Of a stretch of 64,000 bases of DNA, positions 33,435 to 42,464 are shown one piece after another; positions within the stretch are counted from its first letter, which is position 1, and every line of letters starts with the position of its first letter. Source of the stretch: Sulfitobacter sp. D7 (GTDB lineage: Bacteria; Pseudomonadota; Alphaproteobacteria; Rhodobacterales; Rhodobacteraceae); assembly GCF_003611275.1 (NCBI RefSeq), contig NZ_CP020695.1, forward strand, positions 124,001 through 188,000, in the 5' to 3' direction. Under the pieces are notes generated by a model. It saw only the letters and a program-made list of their open reading frames with translations. It searched no databases and had not been told where the DNA came from. The position numbers and the translations under genes were made by a program.

Positions 33435-34769
33435 ATGCCCGACACCTCAGAGCGCCTGTCCCTTCCCTATCTGATGCCGGCACAGGCGCAGAAACATGTG
33501 ACCCACAACGAAGCGCTGCAACGGCTGGACCTTCTGGTGCAGCTTGCGGTCGAAGGTTTCGACGCCAACACGCCGCCCGCCCTGCCGCAGGCGGGGGAGG
33601 TTCATGCCCTCGGCACCGCCCCCACGGCGGCTTGGGCGGGTCATGTCGGCGAACTGGCCGTCTGGATTGGAGAGACCTGGCAGTTCAGCGCGCCACAGGA
33701 CGGCTGGCTTGCCTTGGATAAATCCATCGGGATCCTGCGCCGTTGGGTGGCGGGCGCATGGGCCGAGGTGTCGCCCCCCGATCTGGCGAACCTCTCTGGG
33801 GTGGGGATCAACACGGATCACGACAGCGGCAATCGCTTGTCGGTTTCTTCCCCGGCGAGCCTGTTCACCCACGAAGGCGCGGGGCATCAGGTGAAGCTCA
33901 ACAAAGCCAGCGCCGCCGATACCGCGAGCCTGCTGTTCCAGACCGATTTTTCCGGACGGGCCGAAATGGGCACGGCGGGGCAGGATGATTTCGCCATCAA
34001 GGTCAGCGCCGATGGCAGCGGGTGGACCACCGCGCTGGCCTTTGACGCCGCCAGCGGCATGGCCTCGGGCGCGGCGCTGACGGAGAGCGTGGGTGACGCG
34101 ACGGTGGGACGGCTGCTGCGCGTGGGGGATTTCGGCATCGGTGCGGATGCGGGGCCGCTTGTGGCGGACCTTGACGCGCATGCGCTTTCGGGCAGTTTCT
34201 CAGCCTATGGCGGCGCCCATGCACAGGCACCCGCTGGGGCCAATCCGTTTTCGGCGCTGGATGGGGTTTTTGGCCTGCTTTGCGGCAACAGCACCTTGGG
34301 CGGGCAGAGCGCGAACTTGTGGCAGATCGCAGTGGGGATCGACACGCCGGGTCTGGCCTTTCGCGTGCGGGCAACCGGGGCGTGGGGCGCGTGGCAATCC
34401 CTGTGGACTGGGGCGAACACGACTGTGGATGCCAATGGTTTCATCAAAGAAGCGAGCCCGATTGTCCGGCTGTTCCACGACAGCAGCGAAGAGCCAGCGG
34501 TGCCCCTAGCGGCGCGGTTCGAACGGATTGGGCTTGGCCACTACAGATTGACGGATGTCCCGCCGCTTGCGTCCAAAGGGTGGCAGATCGAAGTGCCGCA
34601 GGATGCGAATGGCAACCGGTTGGTCTATGTCGATTGCAGCTATGACGCGGGGATGGCGGCGCTTGATGTCCGTACCCGCGAGGTGATCTGGCAGGATGGC
34701 TGGGCCGGGGGTGCGCCCTGTGACATCCCCGTGGGCCGTTGGGTTGATCTGCGGTTCGACATGCCCTGA
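33435..34769 (+). CDS. DUF2793 domain protein (phage tail/gene-transfer-agent-like)
   Basis: A 444-residue protein. The N-terminal part (SLPYLMPAQAQKHVTHNEALQRLDLLVQ, then WAGHVGELAVWIGETWQF and GWLALD) is the DUF2793 domain, found in phage tail and tail-fibre-like proteins of alphaproteobacteria. The C-terminal 300 residues are Gly/Ala/Ser/Asp-rich with possible beta repeats, including WRA-type and DANGFIKEASPIVRLF segments like those of tail-fibre attachment regions. The start at ATG 33435 follows GGAGAG. No other phage gene is nearby, so it is an orphan module. Its role is unknown; surface attachment or GTA tail are options. Confidence 0.75.
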   Translation: MPDTSERLSLPYLMPAQAQKHVTHNEALQRLDLLVQLAVEGFDANTPPALPQAGEVHALGTAPTAAWAGHVGELAVWIGETWQFSAPQDGWLALDKSIGILRRWVAGAWAEVSPPDLANLSGVGINTDHDSGNRLSVSSPASLFTHEGAGHQVKLNKASAADTASLLFQTDFSGRAEMGTAGQDDFAIKVSADGSGWTTALAFDAASGMASGAALTESVGDATVGRLLRVGDFGIGADAGPLVADLDAHALSGSFSAYGGAHAQAPAGANPFSALDGVFGLLCGNSTLGGQSANLWQIAVGIDTPGLAFRVRATGAWGAWQSLWTGANTTVDANGFIKEASPIVRLFHDSSEEPAVPLAARFERIGLGHYRLTDVPPLASKGWQIEVPQDANGNRLVYVDCSYDAGMAALDVRTREVIWQDGWAGGAPCDIPVGRWVDLRFDMP

Positions 34770-34776
34770 GGCAAAG

Positions 34777-34811
34777 AGCCCCGGCCCGCTGACGCCACAG
34801 CGGGCCGGGCT
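34777..34811. terminator. bidirectional terminator between convergent genes
   Basis: AGCCCCGGCCCGCT (34777-34790) pairs with AGCGGGCCGGGCT (34799-34811), with one bulged C and an 8-nt loop. It lies between the DUF2793 gene and the convergent threonine dehydratase-like gene. Confidence 0.75.
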
Positions 34812-34815
34812 GCAA

Positions 34816-35778
34816 TCAGAGAATGCTGCGCAACTGCGCGACCTCATAGTTGCCCCCGCAAAGCAAAACGGCAGAGGTTTGGCCTGCGTATTTCTGCGGC
34901 TCCGCCAGATAGGCCGCCAGCGCCAAGGCGGCGGCCCCTTCGACCAACATATTCTCTTCCCATGCCAGCACCTTTAGCGCGGCGGCGATTTGTTCTTCGT
35001 TGCAATATACGATCTCGTCGATCACCGCGCTTGCCATCGGCAGGGTGAGCGACCCCTCATCGACCCCGCCCGCCACGCCATCGGCCAAAGTGTCGAGATG
35101 GTCCGTCTCGACGATCTTGCCCGCCTTGATCGACGCCGCCAGAGCGCAGCTGTTGGCGGCACTCACGCCGATCACACGGGTTTGCGGCGAGAACTCTTTG
35201 ATCACCGACCCCATGCCAGAGATCAGCCCGCCCCCGCCCATCGAGATAAAGACAGTGTCGATCCCTTCGATCTGGTCGAGCAGTTCCAGCGCGGCGGTGC
35301 CTTGGCCCGCGATCACCTCGGCGTCGTTGTAGGGGGAGATATAGGTGTAGCCTTCGGCTTCGGCCAAGGCCTGCGCATGCCGTTCCGAAAGCGACGCATC
35401 CGACCCATGGATCACGACCTTGGTGCCAAAACCTTCGATGGTTTTGCGTTTCTTGGCGACGACCGTCTCGGGCAGCACGACGATCAATTCATGCCCCGTG
35501 GTCTGGGCGGCACGTGAACAGGCGATGCCGTGGTTGCCGGAGGATGCGGTGATGACCGGTCGGTCCAGCGGCACCGTGGTCAGTTTGGCACTGGCCCCGC
35601 GCAGCTTGAACGACCCGGTGTGTTGAAAGTTCTCGGTTTTGTAGAAAAGCCGCGTGCCCTCTGCCATCGGCAGGCGCGAGGCGATCACCGGGGTGCGTGA
35701 AATCGCGCCTGCGATCTTGCGGTGAACCACGCAGGAACGCGCGGCGGATTGGGCGATCAGATCAGAGACTGGCGGCAT
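34816..35778 (-). CDS. PLP-dependent threonine/serine dehydratase family protein
   Basis: A 320-residue fold-type II PLP enzyme. The cofactor lysine is Lys58 in GSFKLRGA, the SSGNHG loop binds substrate and the GGGGLISG loop binds phosphate. It lacks the C-terminal ACT-like regulatory domain of biosynthetic IlvA, so it is probably catabolic. Homologues of this size are found in ectoine/hydroxyectoine utilisation (EutB) and as 3-hydroxyaspartate dehydratases; no ectoine gene is visible here. The start at ATG 35778 follows GGAG. It is downstream of an aminotransferase gene on the same strand, 87 bp away. Confidence 0.85.
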   Translation of the reverse strand: MPPVSDLIAQSAARSCVVHRKIAGAISRTPVIASRLPMAEGTRLFYKTENFQHTGSFKLRGASAKLTTVPLDRPVITASSGNHGIACSRAAQTTGHELIVVLPETVVAKKRKTIEGFGTKVVIHGSDASLSERHAQALAEAEGYTYISPYNDAEVIAGQGTAALELLDQIEGIDTVFISMGGGGLISGMGSVIKEFSPQTRVIGVSAANSCALAASIKAGKIVETDHLDTLADGVAGGVDEGSLTLPMASAVIDEIVYCNEEQIAAALKVLAWEENMLVEGAAALALAAYLAEPQKYAGQTSAVLLCGGNYEVAQLRSIL

Positions 35779-35865
35779 GATAGGCTCCATCAGGTTGGCT
35801 GAGATGCGCCGCTGCGGCATGTGGGCCCGTCAGAACCGATGACCACAGCGGAGGGCGGTCATCGG

Positions 35866-37011
35866 TTAAGGCTGCGTGGCGGTCTGGGCCACGCTCTGCC
35901 GCGCGAGGAAGGTTGAGACACGTGCCAGCCCGTCCTGCAAGTCGGCGGTCGAATTGGCGAAACCGATGCGCAGCCAACCCTCCATATCCATGGCGCTGCC
36001 GGGGGTGAAAAGCACGCCCTCTTCCTCCAGCAACTGGGTGCAGAAATCGCGGCTGCGCAGTGGCAGGTCGTATTGCACCAACGCCGTGGTGCCCGACTGG
36101 GGTTTCACCCATGAGATCAGCGGCTCCGCCTCGACCCAATCTGCCAAGATTTCGAGGTTCCCCCGGGTGATCCGATGCGCGCGGTCAAGGATCTGCGCGC
36201 GGCTCTCAAGCGCGAGAGCCGAGAAATACTCGTCGATCCCCCCGACGGAAATCGTGTTGTAGTCACGATGGATCATGATCTTCTCAAGCAGCGCCTGCGG
36301 CCCCGCCACCCAGCCCACGCGCAGCCCGGCCAGCGAATAGGCTTTGGACATGCCCGCCGTGCTGATGCCGCGGTCGGAGAGATCGCAGATCGAGGCGGTA
36401 TAGCCATCACCCGTCTGATCGGTGCCGCGATAGACCTCATCGCAGAGCACCCAAGCCTCGCTGCCGCGCGCGATCTCGGCGATCTCTGCCAGCATCGCGC
36501 GGTCCATCAGCGCGCCGGTCGGGTTGTTGGGATTGTTGGTGGCGATCATCCGCGTGTCAGGGCGCATCATGGCGCGCAATTCGTTCAGATCGGGCAGAAA
36601 CCCGTTCTCGGGGCGCAGGTGCAGCAGTTCGACCTCTGCGCCGATGCTCTCGGGGATGGAGTAGTGCTGCTGGTAGGTCGGCACGATGGCGATGACATGA
36701 TCACCGCGCGAGATCAGCGTTTGGTGTACCAAGGCATTGGCCCCGATGGTGCCATGGGTGGTCAGGATGTTCTCGCGGCTCTGGGTCTCATAAAGCCCCG
36801 CCACTGCGTCGCGCAGACGGTCCGAGCCTTCGATCGCGCCGTAGCCCATGCGCATCCCGCGCAGTTCGCCCAGCACCGAATTGTCGACGCCCGCCATGTC
36901 GATCAACTCTCCCAATGTGATCGAATCGACGCAGGTCTCGGCGAGGTTGTAGCGGCAGTGGTTTTCGAACTCGTTCATCCACATTTCGACGCCGAAGGTC
37001 GCGATCTTCAT
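35866..37011 (-). CDS. class I/II PLP-dependent aminotransferase
   Basis: A 381-residue fold-type I aminotransferase. It has the NNPNNPTG motif at 159-166, Asp191 and Tyr194 (CDEVYRG), the Schiff-base Lys223 in AGMSKAYSLAGLR and the substrate-carboxylate Arg near LRIGFAN. The MWMNEFENHCRYNLAETC opening is characteristic of a poorly characterised subgroup. Its substrate cannot be read from sequence. Neighbours are a dehydratase of hydroxy-amino acids and a serine hydrolase on the same strand, which suggests amino-acid or peptide catabolism. Confidence 0.87.
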   Translation of the reverse strand: MKIATFGVEMWMNEFENHCRYNLAETCVDSITLGELIDMAGVDNSVLGELRGMRMGYGAIEGSDRLRDAVAGLYETQSRENILTTHGTIGANALVHQTLISRGDHVIAIVPTYQQHYSIPESIGAEVELLHLRPENGFLPDLNELRAMMRPDTRMIATNNPNNPTGALMDRAMLAEIAEIARGSEAWVLCDEVYRGTDQTGDGYTASICDLSDRGISTAGMSKAYSLAGLRVGWVAGPQALLEKIMIHRDYNTISVGGIDEYFSALALESRAQILDRAHRITRGNLEILADWVEAEPLISWVKPQSGTTALVQYDLPLRSRDFCTQLLEEEGVLFTPGSAMDMEGWLRIGFANSTADLQDGLARVSTFLARQSVAQTATQP

Positions 37012-37030
37012 GGGGTTTTCCTTTCGTATC

Positions 37031-38104
37031 TCAGTGGTCTGCCAGCGCAGCGAAAAGCTGGCGCAGAAAGTGCGGCGTGGCGGTTGGGGCGAGCCAGCGC
37101 ATCACCGCCACGATGTCATGCTTCGGCGCGATCCAGATCGTGTGCCCACCCGCGCCCTGCGCGCTAAAGGCGGTTTCGGGCAGCTTGGGGTCAGCCTCCG
37201 CCCCGCGGTTCAGCCACCACAGGAAGCCGTATTTATCCAGTGTCGGCGTGGGCGTCAGCGCTTGCTGCATCCAACCTTCGGGCAAGATCTGCGCGCCGTT
37301 CCACTGGCCGTTTTGGCAGATGAACTGGCCGAAGCGCGCGTGATCGTCGGCGCCGATGAACAGCCCGCCGCCCCAATGGCCACCGCCGGTGACCGATTGA
37401 ACGCGCCTGCCCGCCATCTCGATCCGAGAGGTCGAATAGCCCTCCCACCGCCAATCGTCTGAGGCGCCAATCGGGCCCATGATCCGCGCGCGCAGCACCT
37501 CTGGCAGCGGGCGGCCGAACCGCATCAGCAGCGCATAGGCCAGCGCGTTCACCCGCACGTCGTTGTATTCGTAATGGCTTCCCGGTGGGCGGACTTTGCG
37601 CAATTGTCCCTTGCGGCTGTTGTCTGCGCCCGGCCCGATCTGGCGGTAATGGTCGACCTGATCGTCTTTGCCGAAAATCTCGCCGCGCCATTCACTGTTC
37701 ATCTGCAACATATGCCGCCAAGTGATGCGCCCGTTGTGGTCGCCCGCAAAATGCGGCCCCGGCACGCTGTCGCCCACGGGCGCGTCGAGGTCGGTGATCA
37801 GCCCATCCTTCACCGCCAGCCCCGCCAGCACCGACAGGTAGCTCTTGGCGATGGAAAAGGTCATGTCGGTCCGCGTCGTATCGCCCCAATCGGCGACCCG
37901 CTGCCCCCGGTGCAGGATCACCCCTGCCGGGCCGCCGCGCGGCTTTGCCGGGCCCACGATCTCGGTCCAAGGGCCGCTTTCGTTCCACTCGCGGTTGCCA
38001 ACATAGGCCCCATCGGGGTGATACATCGAGCGGGGCCAGTCAGTCTCATGCGCCAGCGCGTGGTCGACGACGGCTTGCAGGGCGGGGGTGGCTGCGAATG
38101 TCAT
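37031..38104 (-). CDS. serine hydrolase, beta-lactamase (class C/esterase) family
   Basis: A 357-residue protein with the SxxK catalytic motif at Ser84-Ile-Ala-Lys87 (MTFSIAKS) and a YEYNDVR segment giving the Tyr-x-Asn motif. GAGGHTIW near the C-terminus replaces the KTG box with HTI, as in many EstB-type esterases and D-aminopeptidases. No signal peptide is visible after choosing ATG 38104 (AGGAG upstream), so it is probably cytoplasmic. It likely hydrolyses an ester, amide or lactone. It lies 19 bp upstream of the aminotransferase gene and may be co-transcribed. Confidence 0.83.
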   Translation of the reverse strand: MTFAATPALQAVVDHALAHETDWPRSMYHPDGAYVGNREWNESGPWTEIVGPAKPRGGPAGVILHRGQRVADWGDTTRTDMTFSIAKSYLSVLAGLAVKDGLITDLDAPVGDSVPGPHFAGDHNGRITWRHMLQMNSEWRGEIFGKDDQVDHYRQIGPGADNSRKGQLRKVRPPGSHYEYNDVRVNALAYALLMRFGRPLPEVLRARIMGPIGASDDWRWEGYSTSRIEMAGRRVQSVTGGGHWGGGLFIGADDHARFGQFICQNGQWNGAQILPEGWMQQALTPTPTLDKYGFLWWLNRGAEADPKLPETAFSAQGAGGHTIWIAPKHDIVAVMRWLAPTATPHFLRQLFAALADH

Positions 38105-38195
38105 GCGGACTCCTCGGGGCTTGGGGCGAACCTTTCCCAAGGGGGGCGGAATTGTAAACCGGTTAAATGGTTTCGGCGTCCTCAATCGCGCCTGC

Positions 38196-38675
38196 TCAGC
38201 CCCCAATATCAGGATAGACCTGAGAGCGTTTGACCACCCCGTAGACAAAACTGGTGTCGATCGACCCGATGCCGCCGATGGGGTGCAGCCGGGCGCGCAC
38301 GAAACGCTCGTAGTCTTCCAGATCGCCCACCACCACGCGCAGCAGGTAGTCTGACAATCCGCTCATCACGAAGCACTCCAGCACCTCCGGGATCGCGCGA
38401 ATCTTATTTTCAAAACGTTTCACCGTGCCCTCGTCATGGCCATCGAGCGTTACCCGCACCATGACCGTAACCGGCAGGCCGTAGGCCTTGGCGTCGACCT
38501 CCACACTATAGCCACGGATCGCGCCGTTTTTCTCAAGCGCCCGCAGGCGGCGGAGACAGGGGGAAGGCGACAGGCCAACTTCCTCGGCCAGATCAAGGTT
38601 CGTCATCCGGCCATTGCGCTGTAGCGCGCGGATGATGCGGCGGTCAGTAGCGTCCAGTCGGGGTGTTTGGGGCAT
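38196..38675 (-). CDS. Lrp/AsnC family regulator, MdeR-like
   Basis: A 159-residue protein. The N-terminal HTH (DRRIIRALQRNGRMTNLDLAEEVGLSPSPCLRRLRALE) is followed by a RAM/AsnC effector domain with ECFVMSGLSDYLLRVVV. It is divergent from the methionine gamma-lyase gene with under 100 bp between the starts, the arrangement of mdeR and mdeA in Pseudomonas putida. It is therefore predicted to activate the lyase operon when methionine is abundant (inference by synteny and family). ATG 38675 is chosen because AGAGGA precedes it. Confidence 0.88.
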   Translation of the reverse strand: MPQTPRLDATDRRIIRALQRNGRMTNLDLAEEVGLSPSPCLRRLRALEKNGAIRGYSVEVDAKAYGLPVTVMVRVTLDGHDEGTVKRFENKIRAIPEVLECFVMSGLSDYLLRVVVGDLEDYERFVRARLHPIGGIGSIDTSFVYGVVKRSQVYPDIGG

Positions 38676-38771
38676 GATATGCCAAATCCTCTGCAATCTG
38701 CGCATACATTAGCAACCAAATGCCTCTTGCACCATCGGATCATGCCCTCAAAATCAATCAGGGGGCCAGCC

Positions 38772-39974
38772 ATGACCGAGAACCAGAAATCCTTTTCCAC
38801 CCGCGCCATCCACCACGGGTATGACGCGCAAAGCGAACAGGGCGCGCTGAACCCGCCGATCTACATGAGCTCGACCTTCACCTTCGAGACCGCCGAGGCC
38901 GGCGGCGACATGTTCGCGGGCGAGCGCGCGGGGCATTTCTATACCCGCATTTCCAATCCGACGCTGGACCATCTGGAAAAACGCATTGCCAACCTTGAGG
39001 GGGCCGAAGCGGGCCTCGCCACCGCCTCGGGCATGGGGGCGATCACCTCCACGCTCTGGACATTCCTGCAGGCGGGCGATGAGATCATCATCGACAAGAC
39101 GCTTTATGGCTGCACCTTTGCATTTATGACCCACGGCCTGCCGCGCTTTGGCGTCAAGGTGACGCTGGTCGACATGACCGAGCCTGAAAACCTTTCCGAG
39201 GTGATCAGCGCTCAGACCAAGATCGTCTATTTCGAAACCCCCGCGAACCCGAACAACCGTCTGGTGGACATCGCCGCGATCTCGGCCATTGCGCATCGCG
39301 CCGGGGCCAAGGTGGTGGTCGACAACACCTATGCCACGCCGGTGATCACCCGTCCCATCGAACATGGCGCGGACATCGTGTTGCATTCGGCGACGAAATT
39401 CCTCTCCGGTCACGGTGATGTGGTCGCGGGTCTTGTCGTTGGCAGTGCCGAGGACATGACGCAGGTGCGGCTTGTCGGGCTCAAAGACATGACCGGTGCC
39501 GTGATGTCGCCGCTGACCGCCATGCTGCTCTTGCGCGGGATCAAAACGCTGGAACTGCGGATGGAGCGGCACTGCGCCACGGCCGCCAAGGTGGCCGAGG
39601 CGCTCGAAGCGCATCCGGCGGTGCTGCATGTCGCCTATCCGGGGCTGGAGAGCTTTCCGCAGGCCGAACTGGCGCGGGGGCAGATGGGCAATTTCGGCGG
39701 CATGATCCCCTTTGAGGTCAAGGGCGGCAAACCGGGCGGCATCGCCTTTATGAACCGTCTGCACCTCATTCAGCGCGCGGTGAGCCTTGGCGATGCGGAA
39801 AGCCTGATCCAGCATCCGGCGAGCATGACCCATTCCACCTATTCCCCCGAGGAACGCGCCGAGCATGGCATCGCCGAAGGGCTGGTGCGGCTCTCGGTTG
39901 GGCTGGAATCTGCGGAAGACATCATTGATGACCTTTACGCCGCGCTTGGCGCGCATAACATGCAAGCGGCCTGA
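38772..39974 (+). CDS. mdeA: methionine gamma-lyase
   Basis: A 400-residue Cys/Met-metabolism PLP enzyme. The PLP lysine is Lys209 in LHSATKFLSGHGD. The active-site Tyr112 and Cys114 (LYGCTF) are diagnostic: cysteine here (Cys116 in P. putida) marks methionine gamma-lyase rather than cystathionine gamma-lyase or synthase. It splits methionine into methanethiol, ammonia and 2-oxobutyrate. The start at ATG 38772 follows GGGGG. The next gene encodes an AceE-like E1 that would consume the 2-oxobutyrate. In roseobacters this enzyme contributes volatile methanethiol. Confidence 0.92.
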   Translation: MTENQKSFSTRAIHHGYDAQSEQGALNPPIYMSSTFTFETAEAGGDMFAGERAGHFYTRISNPTLDHLEKRIANLEGAEAGLATASGMGAITSTLWTFLQAGDEIIIDKTLYGCTFAFMTHGLPRFGVKVTLVDMTEPENLSEVISAQTKIVYFETPANPNNRLVDIAAISAIAHRAGAKVVVDNTYATPVITRPIEHGADIVLHSATKFLSGHGDVVAGLVVGSAEDMTQVRLVGLKDMTGAVMSPLTAMLLLRGIKTLELRMERHCATAAKVAEALEAHPAVLHVAYPGLESFPQAELARGQMGNFGGMIPFEVKGGKPGGIAFMNRLHLIQRAVSLGDAESLIQHPASMTHSTYSPEERAEHGIAEGLVRLSVGLESAEDIIDDLYAALGAHNMQAA

Positions 39975-40052
39975 TCCGGCAAAGACCGGACCAGTCGCGG
40001 GCGGTGTCGAGGAGGGCACCGCCCGAGGGATCCTCAAGATGAAAGACCTGCC

Positions 40053-42437
40053 ATGACCGCTCTCGCCCCTGCCCAGCTCAAAACCATCGAACAACGTCTG
40101 CTGTGGCTGTCGCATTGGATGATCCACAACGCCAACCACATCCGGCCCAAGGTGGACGGGATCAAGGTGGGCGGGCATCAGGCGTCTTCGGCCTCCATGG
40201 TGTCGATCATGACGGCGCTTTATTTCAGCGCCCTGCGGCCCGAGGACCGGGTGGCGGTCAAACCCCATGCCTCCCCGATCTTCCACGCGATGCAATATCT
40301 GATGGGCAATCAGACCCGCGAGAAGATGGAAAACTTCCGCGGGTTTCAGGGCGTGCAGAGCTACCCCAGCCGGACCAAGGACATCGACGATGTAGACTTC
40401 TCCACCGGATCGGTGGGTCTTGGCGTGGCAGTGACTTCCTTCGCCTCATTGGTGCAGGACTACATCACCGCGAAGGTTTGGGGCGCGGATGTCGATCTGG
40501 GCCGCATGGTGGCGCTGGTGGGCGATGCGGAACTCGACGAGGGCAATATTTATGAGGCCCTGCAAGAGGGTTGGAAGAACGATCTGCGCAACACATGGTG
40601 GATCATCGACTACAACCGCCAATCGCTCGACGGGGTGGTGCGTGAAGGGCTGTTCAAACGGATCGAGCAGATTTTCGACGCCTTCGGCTGGGATGTGGTC
40701 AAGGTGAAATACGGTGCCCTGCAACGCGCCGCCTTTGACGAGCCGGGCGGCGACAAACTGCGCGACTGGATCGACAATTGCCCCAACCAACTTTACTCGG
40801 CGCTGACCTATCAGGGCGGCGCGGTCTGGCGCGAGCGGCTGATGGAGGCGCTTGGCGATCAGGGCGATGTCACAGCACTGATCGACGCGCGCAGCGATGA
40901 CGAACTGGCCGAACTGATGGAGAACCTCGGCGGCAACTGCGTTGAGACCATGGCCGAGACCTTTGCCGCCATCGACCACGACCGCCCGGTCTGTTTTCTG
41001 GCCTACACGATCAAGGGCTGGGGCACGCCGATCGCGGGGCACAAGGACAACCACGGCGGGCTGATGACCAAAAGTCAGATGGCCGATTGGCAGAAACACA
41101 TGGGAGTGAATGAGGGCGCGGAATGGGAGAAATTCGCCACCGTCGACGACCCCGATGCCCTGCAAGCTGCGCTCGACCGCGTGCCGTTTTTTGCCAAGGG
41201 CCGCCGCCGCTACGGTGACGCGACCCTGCCGGTGCCGCAGATCGAACTTTCCAGCGACCGCGAGATTTCCACGCAAATGGCCTTTGGCAAGATCCTCGAC
41301 GATCTGTCGAAAGGCGACAGCGATCTGGCCGCGCGTATCGTCACCATGTCCCCCGACGTGACCGGCACCACGAACCTCGGCCCGTGGGTGAACCGGCGCA
41401 AGCTGTTCGCGCGCAGCGAACAGGCCGACACCTTCATCAACGAGAAAATCCCCTCCACCGCGAAATGGGAGTTCACCCCCGAGGGCCAGCATATCGAGCT
41501 AGGCATCGCCGAGATGAACCTCTTTCTGCTCTTGGGTGCGGCGGGTCTGTCGCATTCGCTCTTTGGCAAGCGGGTCATTCCCATCGGCACGGTCTACGAC
41601 CCCTTCGTCGCCCGCGGCTTGGATGCGTTGAACTATGCCTGCTATCAAGATGCGCGCTTTATGATTGTCGGCACGCCGTCGGGCGTGACGCTCGCCCCCG
41701 AAGGCGGCGCGCATCAGTCGATCGGCACACCGCTGATTGGGATGAGCCAAGACGGGCTGGCGAGCTTCGAGCCTGCCTTTGCCGATGAGTTGGCCGTCAT
41801 CATGCAGTGGGCTTTCGATTATCTGCAAAAGGACGGCGAGGGCGACCCGGACGAACGCACGTGGCTGCGCGATGAGACCGGCGGCTCGGTCTATCTCCGG
41901 CTCACCACCAATCCCATCGAACAGCCCGGCAAGCGCGTGGACGAGGACTTCCGCCAAGGCGCCATCGACGGGGCCTATTGGCTGCGCAAACCGGGGCCGA
42001 ACTGCGACGTGGTGATCGCCTATCAAGGCGCGGTGGCGCCCGAAGCGATCAAAGCGGCGGGCAACATCGCCGAAGGCCGCCGCGATGTCGGCGTACTGGC
42101 GGTGACCTCTGCTGACCGTCTGAACGCGGGCTGGACCGCCGCGCAACGCGCCCGCGCGCGGGGCAATGCGGCGGCGGAAAGCCATATCGAGACGCTGCTG
42201 GGGCAGCTCCCGCGCAACTGCAAACTGGTCACGGTGATCGACGGGCATCCGGCGACGCTTTCGTGGCTGGGCTCGGTCGTTGGGCACCAGACCGTGCCGC
42301 TTGGGGTTGAGCACTTCGGCCAGACCGGCACCATTGCCGACCTTTATCGCCACTTCGGGATCGACGCGCGGTCAATCGTGGAAAAGGTGCAGGGGCTGAC
42401 CCCGGGCCGCCAGATGCTTCACCGGGTTGCGGGCTAG
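40053..42437 (+). CDS. mdeB: AceE-like 2-oxo-acid dehydrogenase E1 (2-oxobutyrate type, MdeB-like)
   Basis: A 794-residue homodimeric-type E1. The ThDP motif GDAELDEGN starts near residue 157 and ends in DYNRQSLDG. The pyrimidine domain carries EFTPEGQHIELGIAEMNLFLLLG. It is shorter than E. coli AceE (about 887) and diverges from it, and no lipoyl E2 or E3 gene follows. Its placement right after methionine gamma-lyase and an Lrp regulator matches mdeB, proposed to oxidise 2-oxobutyrate to propionyl-CoA. It would have to borrow E2/E3 from another complex (inference). The gap to mdeA is 78 bp. Confidence 0.85.
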   Translation: MTALAPAQLKTIEQRLLWLSHWMIHNANHIRPKVDGIKVGGHQASSASMVSIMTALYFSALRPEDRVAVKPHASPIFHAMQYLMGNQTREKMENFRGFQGVQSYPSRTKDIDDVDFSTGSVGLGVAVTSFASLVQDYITAKVWGADVDLGRMVALVGDAELDEGNIYEALQEGWKNDLRNTWWIIDYNRQSLDGVVREGLFKRIEQIFDAFGWDVVKVKYGALQRAAFDEPGGDKLRDWIDNCPNQLYSALTYQGGAVWRERLMEALGDQGDVTALIDARSDDELAELMENLGGNCVETMAETFAAIDHDRPVCFLAYTIKGWGTPIAGHKDNHGGLMTKSQMADWQKHMGVNEGAEWEKFATVDDPDALQAALDRVPFFAKGRRRYGDATLPVPQIELSSDREISTQMAFGKILDDLSKGDSDLAARIVTMSPDVTGTTNLGPWVNRRKLFARSEQADTFINEKIPSTAKWEFTPEGQHIELGIAEMNLFLLLGAAGLSHSLFGKRVIPIGTVYDPFVARGLDALNYACYQDARFMIVGTPSGVTLAPEGGAHQSIGTPLIGMSQDGLASFEPAFADELAVIMQWAFDYLQKDGEGDPDERTWLRDETGGSVYLRLTTNPIEQPGKRVDEDFRQGAIDGAYWLRKPGPNCDVVIAYQGAVAPEAIKAAGNIAEGRRDVGVLAVTSADRLNAGWTAAQRARARGNAAAESHIETLLGQLPRNCKLVTVIDGHPATLSWLGSVVGHQTVPLGVEHFGQTGTIADLYRHFGIDARSIVEKVQGLTPGRQMLHRVAG

Positions 42438-42464
42438 ACGCCCCCCCGGATCGAAAGGACCGAC

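Noticed and set aside
33435..34769. prophage remnant
   Set aside because: No integrase, capsid, terminase or attachment repeat was found around the single DUF2793 gene.
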